From the NCBI GenBank assembly GCA_964392655.1, contig CAYMQY010000096.1, positions 1-15,599 on the forward strand: 15,599 nt of DNA, in the 5' to 3' direction. Position numbers and translations under genes: made by a program. The stretch is from M3007 sp964392655 (lineage in GTDB: Bacteria; Bacteroidota; Bacteroidia; Chitinophagales; Saprospiraceae). Positions 7,599-15,579 of this stretch are shown here, piece after piece. Position 1 is the stretch's first letter; each line of letters starts with the position of its first letter. Under the pieces are notes generated by a model that saw nothing but the letters and a program-made list of their open reading frames with translations, made no database searches and was not told the origin of the DNA.

Positions 7599-10500
7599 AT
7601 GAATAAAGCACTTGTATTTGCCCTTATGCTGTGCGTCCATCCGTTCGCCGCACATGCACAAACCTGCCCCTGGGGCGGCATTGATTTTAACTCGCAGGAG
7701 GAAGTCAATAATTTCAAAACAAACTATCCCGGCTGCACCTGGATCGAAGGCAGCGTCCGGATTATTGGTTCAACGGTTAACAATCTGGACAGCCTGCATG
7801 AAATCACGACCATCACCGGCGATTTGATTCTGCACGCCAATATTTGGCTTCAACATTTGAACGGACTAAGCAATCTTGATTCCCTGGGCGGCACGCTCTC
7901 CATAAACGGCAACGAACAACTGTACAACATCAGCGGTCTGGCCAATCTTGCCACGCTCGGTGGGGGGCTGGGAGTCGGTTCCAACCAATCGCTTACCTCG
8001 CTGGATGGGCTGCAAAACATCACCACCCTCGGTGGCGGCTTTGAGTTGTCGTGGCAGGGCAATGTGACCGATTTTTCACCACTGAGCAACCTGACCAGTA
8101 TTGGCGGAGGGTTCAGGATTGAAGCGCTGCCGCATTTGACCGACCTGTCGGCGTTTTCCAGTTTACAGTCAATCGAGGGTGAATTGCTCCTCCTCAACCT
8201 CAACAAACTGCAATCGCTTGACGGCCTGCAAGGCCTGGACTCCTTGCCGCAGGGCTGTAAAATCGAGTGGTGCTCCAGCCTGACCAACCTGCAGGGATTG
8301 AACAACGTGACACGCTGCGGGTACGATTTTACCATCGAAAACTGTGAAAAACTGACTTCGCTCCAGGGGCTCAACATGCTGAATACCGTCGGGGGCCGTC
8401 TTTTTCTCATACAAAATGCCGCCTTGGCCGACATTTCCGCCCTGACTAATCTGATGTCAATCGGCGGCAGCCTTCAGGTGGCACAATGTCCGTCGCTGAC
8501 AAGCCTGGCCGGGCTGGAGAACCTGAGCAACATCGGGAGCGATCTGGATATCACGCTGAATCCGGCGCTCACCGACCTGTCGGCGCTAAGCCAACTCACG
8601 AAGATTGCCGGCTCGGTTACCCTTTTTTCCAACGTGTCGCTCGGCAGCCTGGCCGGATTGCACCACCTTGATTCAATAGGCGCATATTTGTCTGTTGTCG
8701 GAAACCCCGGCCTGCCTTCCCTTGCCGGCCTCGAGCAACTCCAATGGATCGGACAAACGCTGCAAATCTTCCAAAACGATGCCTTGTCCGACATTTCCGC
8801 CTTGGGCAACCTGCGCCGGATCGGATATTCTATCGAAATGTACCAAAATCCCGTCCTGTCAGATTGTGCCCTGGCCGCCATCTGCCGACATCTGATTGTT
8901 ACTCCCAATACCGTCAACATTCAGTCCAATGCCGCCGGCTGCAACGATCCGTCGGAGGTGTTCGGCCTGTGCGCCCTGACGCCCGTTGCCGTACAGGTAC
9001 TGACCGACCCCGACGGCGATTGCCAGTCTGGCGACCCGGCAGCAAGGCCGGTTACCGACGCCACGGTACTGCTTTCCGGCACGGTACAAACCGAATTGCG
9101 GCCTTGTGCCGGTAATGCACCCGTCCGTTTTGAGGCGATAGACCAAACGCCGATCACCCTCTCCGTGCAGCAGTTTCCCGCTGAAAACTGGGAAGTTTGC
9201 GCCAACAATCAAACATTCGACCCCGGTGCAGTTTCGCCCGGCGATACGATTCGCGCTACTTTTCTGCTAAAGCCGCTTCGCTCCTGCGCCGAACTGGAAG
9301 TTCGATCAGGCTTGCCGTCCGTGTTCCGGGAAGATTGTCTGGTGCCATCGGAAGTGTCGGTTTTCATCAAAAATATCGGCGCCGCCGAGGCTCAAGCCGC
9401 CACCTCGGCAGTTGTTTTGCCGCTGGATGTGGAGTTGCTGCAATCCGATCCTGCACCCCAGGCCCAGGCAGGCGATACGCTCTTTTTTGCGCTTGGCGAC
9501 TTGCCGCCATTTGCAACTGCGACAGTGAAAATGAGCGTCCGCACCAAGTGCGGCGCGGTACAAGCCGGCCGGTCGCTTTGCTGGGAAACGTACGCCATTG
9601 CTGCCAATACATGTCCGGTGGCTCCGCCGTCGGGTTCGGAAGTCAGCGTGTCGGCCACCTGTGAAGGCGATTCCGTGGCTTTTGTACTGAAAAACACCGG
9701 TGGGGCAAGCACCCAAAACCTGCATACCCTCAAAATCATCAAAAACAAATATGTACAGCGTACCGACACGTTCAGCCTTGCTCCGCAGGAAATACTGACC
9801 GTGCGCGCGCCGGCCGACGGCTCGACCTGGCGGCTTGAAGCCACCAAACGCGACGACGGCAGCCGCACGGCTGCTTTCTCCGAAGGCTGTGGCGGCCTGA
9901 CGCCCGGACTGGTTTCGGCATTCTGGCTGGAGAAGGGTGGCGTGAGTTACGATTTCGATTGCCGGCAGGTGGTGGCGGCGCCGACCACGTCGGATTTTGC
10001 CAGCATGACCGCAGCGCCTGGAGGCGTCGGGGCCACACATCTTCTGGCGCCCGGGCAGCCGGTTCAGTACACTTTCGAATTTCAAAATCCGGGCAGTGAC
10101 ACCGCGCGTAGCGTGGTACTGCGCACGACTATTTTGCCGGAACTGAACCCGGCCACCTTTCGGCCTGTTGCTGCGTCGCACCCGTTCGAGTGGGTCATGC
10201 GCTCCGGCAATGAACTCGAGATCAGTTTTCCCGGCATAGAACTGCCCGCCGGCCAGACGAACCCGGACAGCTCCCGCGGTTTTTTCATTTTCTCCATAGA
10301 CCAAACCCCGGGCCTTGCACCAGGCACTGCCGTGTATTCCGGTTTCGAAGCGCGCTTTGACAACACCAATTTCCTGCAAAGCACCTACGCGCACACGATC
10401 GGCGAACCGCTACCGAAGGGGCTTTCCTGCGCCCCGGACGGCATTCAGTTTTATGGTCAGACGCAAGTTGACGGTTTTCAGATTGAATATCCCGGATGTG

Positions 10501-13500
10501 TTCGGATCGAAGGCCCGGTCGTATTGCAAAATACCAATACGGTGAATCTGGAGGCGCTGAACGAAGTAGAGTACATGGGCGCATTTATCACCTTTAACAA
10601 CCCGCTACTCAGCGACCTGAACGGGCTACGAAACCTCGATTCCTGCGGCGGGCTGAGTTTTTCCAACAATGCATCGCTCAAAAATCTGACAGGTCTGGAA
10701 AACCTGAAAAAAGTGACCGGCGATGTCTGGATCAACAACAGCCTTGCGCTGGAAAGTCTCACCGGACTGGAAAATCTGACTTCCATCAGCGGGCACTTCC
10801 AGCACTACGGGAGTAGTGTGCCGGATTTGATTCCGTTACATAACCTGATCTACGTGGGCGGCAACTTTGAACCGGGCGGAAGTCTGCAGATGCAAAACCT
10901 GCACGGGATGGAAAGCCTGACGGAAGTGGGCGGTTCGTTCCGGCTGGCGTATTCGACGCTGCAGAGTCTGGACGGTCTGGAAAACCTGCAAAGTATCGGC
11001 GGCGATGTCTGGCTTAGCGAAAACAATCAATTAACCAGTTTATCCGGGTTTGAAAAACTGAAAACCATTGGCGGGGGCTTTACGGTAGAAACCTCTGCCT
11101 TGCAGGACATAAACAGCCTAGACAGTCTGGAGTCCATTGGCGGCGAAATATTTGTCCTGCAAAATCCGAATTTGAATGCGATAAACGGCTTGAACAACTT
11201 GAGTACGCTCGGCACGAATATTCGCATACGAGAAAATCCAGCCCTGGCGCTCCTCAATGGTCTGAACAACCTGGACACCCTGCCGGGCGATCTGGAAGTT
11301 TATTTAAATCCGGTGCTGGAAGAAATGTTCGGCCTGAACCGCCTCCAATCCATTGGTGGAAACTTTACGTTCGGGTACAACGACAGGATTGTGCGATTCG
11401 GCAGCATGGACAGCCTGTTGCACGTCGGCGGGTATTTCAATGTTTCAAACAACGCCATACTCAATTATTTCAACGGGTTTCACCACTTGCGCTCTACAGG
11501 CGGCTCCTTTCTCATCTACGAGAACCCGAAATTGATTGATTTGTACGGATTCGAACGACTTGACTCAGTGGGCGGTTCGGCGTCCTTTTCCGGGCTACCC
11601 ATGCTCTCCCAGTTGGATCGCCTGGGGCGTTTGCGGCATGTGGGTGGCAGTTTTACGATTTTTAAAAACCCGACCCTGGTTAGTCTCGACAGCCTTGTAA
11701 ACCTGAAAACCGTCGGAGAAAACTTGCATATTGAGGAAAACGCTGCTTTGGATGACCTGCGGGGTTTTGCCGGTCTCGATTCCATCGGCGGGGGTGTGAC
11801 CATCAGATTTACCAACCTGCTTTCGTTGAACGGGCTTCATCAGATTCGGAAAATACCGCTGGGGCTTTTCATTGACGGGAACTCGGCTTTGGTGAATTTC
11901 GAAGGTTTAAACAACCTCGAAAGTATTGGAACAGAGTTGTATGTGTACAACAACCCGGCTCTGGAAAGTGTAAATGGAATGGGCCGCCTGAAAACCATCG
12001 GCTCGGATATGACCTTCCGGTACAACGCCAAACTGAAAGATTTTACCGGTATGGACAAACTGGAATCCGTGGGCAGGAACTTCTGGATCGGCAACCACGA
12101 TGCACTGGAGTCCTATGCCGGTCTGGACAGCCTGAAAACGATAGGGGGATTTTTCCTTTCCGACTACAACTTCAACCTCCAATCCTTTTCCGGATTAAAC
12201 AACCTGGAGACAATCGGCGATTTTTTTTCCATCTACGTCACAAATGCGCTGAGCCTGAATGGGCTGGAACGCCTGCATTCGATCGGCACGACCTTGTCCA
12301 TCCAGAATTGCCACGCGTTGAAAACCACGAAAGGACTGGAAGGGCTTGTCGCCGTGCCGGGAGGCATCATTATTCAGGCCAACACGGCGCTGGAAAGCCT
12401 CGAAGGTTTGAAAAATATAACTTCGACCGCGATTCTGGGAATCGAATCGAATACGGCGCTGACTACCCTGAACGGCCTGGAGAACCTCGTTTCCATAGAC
12501 GGGACGATTTGGCTGGCAGGCAACGCCGTGTTGTCCAACATAGACGGCCTGCGAAATCTTGCCTCCTTTGGCGACGGGGATAATGTGCTGGATATTCACG
12601 GCAATTACCTGCTTTCCGAGTGCGCGATTTTGCCGGTTTGCAACATCCTGTTCAACGCCCCCGGGTCGGTGTACATCTACGATAATGCGCCGGACTGCAA
12701 CGCGAACGGGGAAGTGGAGGCGTATTGCAACCGCACGCCCGTCCGTGTGGAGGTTTTGCTGGACAGCAATGCGGATTGCACGCCGGACGCATCCAGCGCG
12801 CCGGTCGCCGGTATACAAATTCACCTTGACGGTGCGATTCAAATGAGCACCCGGCCGTCGGACTCCGCCGGAGTGGCGTATTTCAATTATTTGGAAAAAG
12901 GTGCCTTGTCCTTGTCGCTTCCACAATTCCCGACCGGATACTGGGAGGCTTGCGCGCCCCAAATTAGCCTGACTCCCGGCCCGTCGCCGCAGGATACCTT
13001 GCTGGCTACATTTTTGCTTCGTCCAAAAATTCAATGCCCGGAACTGACCACACGGCTGGAAATGCCGGCCAACTTCCGGGGCTGTTTCGTGCAATCCGAA
13101 GTTTCCATTTCTACCCAGAACGCCGGCAGCATTCCGGCTGAAGGCGTGCAAATCGAGGTAGTTATCCCGCCGGTTCTCGAGGTGTTGTCCACTGAGCCGC
13201 CGGTATCCGGATCGGCAGGCGACACCTTGTTCTTTGATCCGGGCGATCTTGGTCCCTTTGAAAAATCTGTCCTGAAAATTCAGGTCAAAACCCGGTGTGA
13301 CACGTTTCTTTTCGGCCACACGCTTTGCTGGGAAGCCTTTGCCACGGCGCAGAACCTGTGTCCGGTTACGCTCCCGGCATTTTCCGAAATCAAACTTTCG
13401 GCAACCTGTCTGGCCGACACCTCCGTTCAGTTTACGATTGCAAACATCGGCGACGCGCCGACCCAGATGCCGCACGAGTTCCGGATCATCCGGAATGCCG

Positions 13501-14429
13501 ATACATTCCAAACCGACAGTTTCAGCCTTGCTGCGCACGAAAATATGACCCTGAATGTGCCCGCCGACGGCGCTACCTGGCGCATGGAAGCCACCAAACG
13601 CGACGATGGCACCCGCACCGCCGTGGCTCTGGAAAACTGCAAGGGGCTGACTCCCGGCTACATCAATGCGTTCTGGCTGGAAAAAGGGCCGCCCGAGTAT
13701 GATTTTGCCTGCCGCGAAGTCATCGGCGCCTTCGACCCCAACCAAAAAACTGCCCTACCAACCGGCGCCGGCAGCAATGGCTTGTTGGAACAAAATATTC
13801 CGTTGCAGTACACCATAGATTTTCAGAATACCGGCACCGATACGGCCTATCGGGTATTGCTGCGCGACGTGCTGCATGCCGGACTGGATGTGGCCTCGTT
13901 CCGACCCACAGGCGCTTCCCACCCGCATACCTGGCAAATCCGCGGCGCCGACACCCTCGAAGTCCTGTTTTTCCCCATCATGTTGCCCGACAGCAACGTG
14001 AACGAACCGGCCTCGCACGGCTTTTTCTCCTTTGAAATCAATCAACTGCAGGATTTGCCTTTGGGAACAGTACTCGACAATACGGCTTCCATCATTTTCG
14101 ATTACAACCCGCCGATCATCACGAACACGGTGCGCCATACGATCGGGCGCTTGCTGGTGCAGGTGGACGAACCGGCGGACAAACCCACGCTCTGGCGCGT
14201 ACTCGGCAACCCCACCCGCGACGCCGCCACTTTCCAGTCCCTGGAAGATATCTCCGGCGAAAAGCGTTTCGACCTGTTCGATGCCTTGGGTCGCCCCGCG
14301 CGAACGGCACAGTTCACAGGCCAAACCTTCGAATTCCGCCGCGAGGGGCTGCCGGCGGGCTGGTATGTGTTCCGGATCAGCGATGCGCAGGGGCGGGTGT
14401 TTGCGGGGAAAATTGTGGTGGTGGAGTAA
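7599..14429 (+). CDS. Giant secreted LRR (receptor L-domain-like) protein with T9SS sorting domain
   Basis: Residues 1-20 are a signal peptide ending AHA before Q21. The protein is built from two similar halves. Half 1 has a Cys-bounded cap (CPWGGIDF...YPGC), LRRs at about 49-458 with a 24-residue period and a Cys-rich C-cap (SDCALAAIC), then a ~480-residue module (461-940). Half 2 repeats this plan: cap CAPDGIQF...YPGC from 944, about 29-30 LRRs at 970-1710 ending SECAILPVC, then the module again at 1713-2188. The modules share GDTLFF, LCWE, ATKRDDGxRTA, FWLEKG and a terminal HTIG. Residues 2189-2276 are a divergent T9SS type A sorting domain (WRVLGNPTRD, LPAGWYVFRI). It is expected at the cell surface, with the LRR solenoids as likely binding faces. 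Its 49-bp spacing from the upstream gene suggests co-transcription. An adhesin role is inferred from architecture only. Confidence 0.92.
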   Translation: MNKALVFALMLCVHPFAAHAQTCPWGGIDFNSQEEVNNFKTNYPGCTWIEGSVRIIGSTVNNLDSLHEITTITGDLILHANIWLQHLNGLSNLDSLGGTLSINGNEQLYNISGLANLATLGGGLGVGSNQSLTSLDGLQNITTLGGGFELSWQGNVTDFSPLSNLTSIGGGFRIEALPHLTDLSAFSSLQSIEGELLLLNLNKLQSLDGLQGLDSLPQGCKIEWCSSLTNLQGLNNVTRCGYDFTIENCEKLTSLQGLNMLNTVGGRLFLIQNAALADISALTNLMSIGGSLQVAQCPSLTSLAGLENLSNIGSDLDITLNPALTDLSALSQLTKIAGSVTLFSNVSLGSLAGLHHLDSIGAYLSVVGNPGLPSLAGLEQLQWIGQTLQIFQNDALSDISALGNLRRIGYSIEMYQNPVLSDCALAAICRHLIVTPNTVNIQSNAAGCNDPSEVFGLCALTPVAVQVLTDPDGDCQSGDPAARPVTDATVLLSGTVQTELRPCAGNAPVRFEAIDQTPITLSVQQFPAENWEVCANNQTFDPGAVSPGDTIRATFLLKPLRSCAELEVRSGLPSVFREDCLVPSEVSVFIKNIGAAEAQAATSAVVLPLDVELLQSDPAPQAQAGDTLFFALGDLPPFATATVKMSVRTKCGAVQAGRSLCWETYAIAANTCPVAPPSGSEVSVSATCEGDSVAFVLKNTGGASTQNLHTLKIIKNKYVQRTDTFSLAPQEILTVRAPADGSTWRLEATKRDDGSRTAAFSEGCGGLTPGLVSAFWLEKGGVSYDFDCRQVVAAPTTSDFASMTAAPGGVGATHLLAPGQPVQYTFEFQNPGSDTARSVVLRTTILPELNPATFRPVAASHPFEWVMRSGNELEISFPGIELPAGQTNPDSSRGFFIFSIDQTPGLAPGTAVYSGFEARFDNTNFLQSTYAHTIGEPLPKGLSCAPDGIQFYGQTQVDGFQIEYPGCVRIEGPVVLQNTNTVNLEALNEVEYMGAFITFNNPLLSDLNGLRNLDSCGGLSFSNNASLKNLTGLENLKKVTGDVWINNSLALESLTGLENLTSISGHFQHYGSSVPDLIPLHNLIYVGGNFEPGGSLQMQNLHGMESLTEVGGSFRLAYSTLQSLDGLENLQSIGGDVWLSENNQLTSLSGFEKLKTIGGGFTVETSALQDINSLDSLESIGGEIFVLQNPNLNAINGLNNLSTLGTNIRIRENPALALLNGLNNLDTLPGDLEVYLNPVLEEMFGLNRLQSIGGNFTFGYNDRIVRFGSMDSLLHVGGYFNVSNNAILNYFNGFHHLRSTGGSFLIYENPKLIDLYGFERLDSVGGSASFSGLPMLSQLDRLGRLRHVGGSFTIFKNPTLVSLDSLVNLKTVGENLHIEENAALDDLRGFAGLDSIGGGVTIRFTNLLSLNGLHQIRKIPLGLFIDGNSALVNFEGLNNLESIGTELYVYNNPALESVNGMGRLKTIGSDMTFRYNAKLKDFTGMDKLESVGRNFWIGNHDALESYAGLDSLKTIGGFFLSDYNFNLQSFSGLNNLETIGDFFSIYVTNALSLNGLERLHSIGTTLSIQNCHALKTTKGLEGLVAVPGGIIIQANTALESLEGLKNITSTAILGIESNTALTTLNGLENLVSIDGTIWLAGNAVLSNIDGLRNLASFGDGDNVLDIHGNYLLSECAILPVCNILFNAPGSVYIYDNAPDCNANGEVEAYCNRTPVRVEVLLDSNADCTPDASSAPVAGIQIHLDGAIQMSTRPSDSAGVAYFNYLEKGALSLSLPQFPTGYWEACAPQISLTPGPSPQDTLLATFLLRPKIQCPELTTRLEMPANFRGCFVQSEVSISTQNAGSIPAEGVQIEVVIPPVLEVLSTEPPVSGSAGDTLFFDPGDLGPFEKSVLKIQVKTRCDTFLFGHTLCWEAFATAQNLCPVTLPAFSEIKLSATCLADTSVQFTIANIGDAPTQMPHEFRIIRNADTFQTDSFSLAAHENMTLNVPADGATWRMEATKRDDGTRTAVALENCKGLTPGYINAFWLEKGPPEYDFACREVIGAFDPNQKTALPTGAGSNGLLEQNIPLQYTIDFQNTGTDTAYRVLLRDVLHAGLDVASFRPTGASHPHTWQIRGADTLEVLFFPIMLPDSNVNEPASHGFFSFEINQLQDLPLGTVLDNTASIIFDYNPPIITNTVRHTIGRLLVQVDEPADKPTLWRVLGNPTRDAATFQSLEDISGEKRFDLFDALGRPARTAQFTGQTFEFRREGLPAGWYVFRISDAQGRVFAGKIVVVE
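7743..8972 (+). repeat. LRR block 1 (about 16 units, 72-bp period)
   Basis: The coded units have the form G-x-L/F-x-I/V-x-x-N-x-x-L-x-S/D-L-x-G-L-x-x-L-x-x-I-G and are almost all exactly 24 residues long. Adjacent units differ clearly in DNA sequence, so recent slippage is not indicated. The block is opened by YPGC-IEG and closed by a cysteine cap ending at C458, as in receptor L-domains. Confidence 0.85.
8979..10419 (+). repeat. Internal duplicated module, copy 1
   Basis: This encodes residues about 461-940, starting TPVAVQVL and ending HTIG. It aligns along its length with 12735-14162. The best-conserved part is near 9813-9870, where the DNA for EATKRDD is almost unchanged between copies. 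Unlike copy 2 it has lost the FDPNQK motif (TSDFASMTA stands there) and the FDYNPP(I)ITN end (FDNTNFLQS instead). Confidence 0.8.
10506..12728 (+). repeat. LRR block 2 (about 29-30 units, 23-24 residue period)
   Basis: The same LRR consensus as block 1 covers residues 970-1710, nearly twice as many units. Most units are 24 residues, with several of 23 (for example AFITFNN, GHFQHYG, GGVTIRF, DFFSIYV). The block is closed by a cysteine cap (SECAILPVC ... VEAYC). Confidence 0.85.
12735..14162 (+). repeat. Internal duplicated module, copy 2
   Basis: This encodes residues about 1713-2188, starting TPVRVEVL and ending HTIG just before the sorting domain. It keeps FDPNQK and FDYNPPIIT. Both motifs also occur in the 1301-residue neighbour (FDPNDK and FDFNAPVIT), so this copy looks closer to the ancestral module than copy 1. 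Confidence 0.8.
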
Positions 14430-14556
14430 CTGGTTGCCGAACTGAACCGCCAATTCCCTACTAAAATTACCCAAAACCGTGGCCAAGGTTCGATTCCTCG
14501 TTGATGTGCATGTACACCGAGCGGACAGTTAGCAGGTTGGAAAATTTCAGGTTTGA

Positions 14557-14623
14557 GGGTAACAAACATGCCGGGCACTTGATTTCCCCGCATACGTTCA
14601 CACTTAAAACTTGAGATGCCATG
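14557..14623 (+). promoter_or_regulatory. Leader element, copy B (shared with the one at 3047)
   Basis: This 67-bp stretch matches 3047-3114 block by block and ends on the ATG of the helical-protein gene. Just upstream, CAGGTTTG (14549-14555 region) is one base off the TAnnTTTG promoter box but is not conserved in copy A. The remaining spacer, 14430-14556, shows no gene; a T-arm-like string at about 14486 is not enough for a tRNA. Confidence 0.6.
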
Positions 14624-15223
14624 GCAAAAGAAATCAGTAAATCCACCGAAGAAAGACCGGAAGGCCCGAGCAGTTATGCCGCCTACTTTTCCAACTTTTC
14701 CGAACTGGCTGTCCAGTTTGGCGCCGGCTACAGCCGCCAACTGGGCGAAGACAACCCCGACGAGGTCGAACTGCTCAATGTCTTTACCGGGGTGTTGGTT
14801 GACTCGACCAGAAGCGTGGAAAAAGAAATGATGAGCATCTACGCCGAACTTGACAACGACTCCCGGAGCCTGCTTAACCGCCATCTCGACAATTCCGGCA
14901 TCCTCAAAATGCAACGCTCGGCAATCGGCATTTTGGCGAGCAACAAGAAGAAATCCAAACTCGAACTCATCCTTGAGATCATCAAAAAAGTAGGCACGCA
15001 ACTGATTGAACTTCTACAGTCCATTTTCAATTTCCCTGACTGGTTGAACAAAATTATCAAGATCATTTTAGATCTCTTTCAAATCATTGATAATGTTATA
15101 CAAATGATCATGGAGTTGCTCGGTATCAATTGGAAGTTCATGCAAGAAGCAGAACGGAATCTTTTGGAAACTTTTCCGCTATGGCAAAACCTCAGAACCA
15201 GGTTGACGACCATCGCTTCCTAA
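14621..15223 (+). CDS. Helical protein of unknown function, 200 aa
   Basis: The ATG at 14621 is chosen because the shared leader ends on it. There is no signal peptide and no sorting domain, so the protein is probably cytoplasmic or exported by another route. Residues 1-105 are polar and GC-rich in codon choice (SYAAYFSNFSELAVQFG, then acidic helices). After a basic hinge (NKKKSK, about 107-112) a long run of Ile/Leu-rich amphipathic helices follows to about residue 170, which could oligomerise or lie on a membrane. The last 30 residues are mixed polar and aromatic. Base composition falls from 39 G/C of 60 at 14701-14760 to 17 of 60 at 15061-15120; Ile/Leu/Asn content explains part of that. 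A strong terminator follows after 27 bp, so this is the end of a unit. I recognise no family. Confidence 0.8.
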   Translation: MAKEISKSTEERPEGPSSYAAYFSNFSELAVQFGAGYSRQLGEDNPDEVELLNVFTGVLVDSTRSVEKEMMSIYAELDNDSRSLLNRHLDNSGILKMQRSAIGILASNKKKSKLELILEIIKKVGTQLIELLQSIFNFPDWLNKIIKIILDLFQIIDNVIQMIMELLGINWKFMQEAERNLLETFPLWQNLRTRLTTIAS

Positions 15224-15250
15224 TCTTCATCGTTTACCAGCAGGAACACA

Positions 15251-15286
15251 AGCCGGCCTCAAGCAGCATTGAGGCCGGCTTTTTTT
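15251..15286 (+). terminator. Rho-independent terminator of the helical-protein gene
   Basis: A perfect 12-bp stem (AGCCGGCCTCAA / TTGAGGCCGGCT) closes a six-base loop, GCAGCA, and runs into seven T (15280-15286). It begins 27 bp after the stop codon at 15223. This is a textbook intrinsic terminator for transcription on the plus strand. Confidence 0.93.
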
Positions 15287-15366
15287 CAATCGTCCGGATT
15301 TCAATGGAAAAGGAGGTTTTGAAGAAATCGGGCAACTATTTAGCACCTGTCTGCGACAAAGCATTT

Positions 15367-15440
15367 TTCACCACAGATTACTCAGATTAACACAGATTAA
15401 CCGTGGAAAATCTGTGTTAATCTGAGTAATCTGTGGTGAA
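15367..15440. repeat. Perfect 32-bp inverted repeat of the CACAGATTA type
   Basis: The left arm (15367-15398) and right arm (15409-15440) are exact reverse complements and are separated by ten bases. The left arm contains a quasi-repeat of about ten bases: CCACAGATTA, CTCAGATTAA, CACAGATT. From memory, similar strings (CACAGATTA / ATCTGTGTTAAT) are common in bacterial intergenic regions, so this is probably a member of a dispersed family. The remaining sequence from 15287 to 15599 shows no gene I can support. Confidence 0.9.
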
Positions 15441-15549
15441 TCACATCTAATGGGGGCGTAGCAGGTGGATGCTAAATAATTGCGAAATCGGAATTTTCAA
15501 GTAATCTCCCCTCACAAACAGGAGTATTCACAGCATTAGCAACTTAAAC

Positions 15550-15579
15550 TTTACTTTCCCGCACATCCGCGTATTTTTG
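15550..15579 (+). promoter_or_regulatory. Candidate Bacteroidota promoter for a gene beyond the window
   Basis: TATTTTTG at 15572-15579 fits the -7 box TAnnTTTG, and TTTA at 15550-15553, 18 bases upstream, is one base off the -33 TTTG. Only 20 bases remain after it, so no gene can be confirmed. Confidence 0.3.

Noticed and set aside
7743..12728. Regular 72-bp spacing taken as a DNA satellite or CRISPR-like array
   Set aside because: The regularity comes from 24-residue LRR units. The DNA of neighbouring units is poorly conserved, and there is no constant repeat with unique spacers.
12195..13745. Antisense frame of 516 codons opposite the LRR gene; similar long ones at 9306-10394 and 3848-5107
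   Set aside because: They lie wholly inside genes with clear domains on the plus strand, and show no recognisable motifs. Long open antisense frames are expected opposite GC-rich coding DNA.
14486..14502. GGTTCGATTCCTCG, resembling a tRNA T-arm
   Set aside because: The flanks do not form a full T stem, and no acceptor, anticodon or D arm is visible. At most it is a tRNA scar, which cannot be shown here.
15304..15390. Short frame starting MEKEVLKKSG after the terminator
   Set aside because: Only 28 codons, it runs into the inverted repeat, and no domain or conserved start context is visible.
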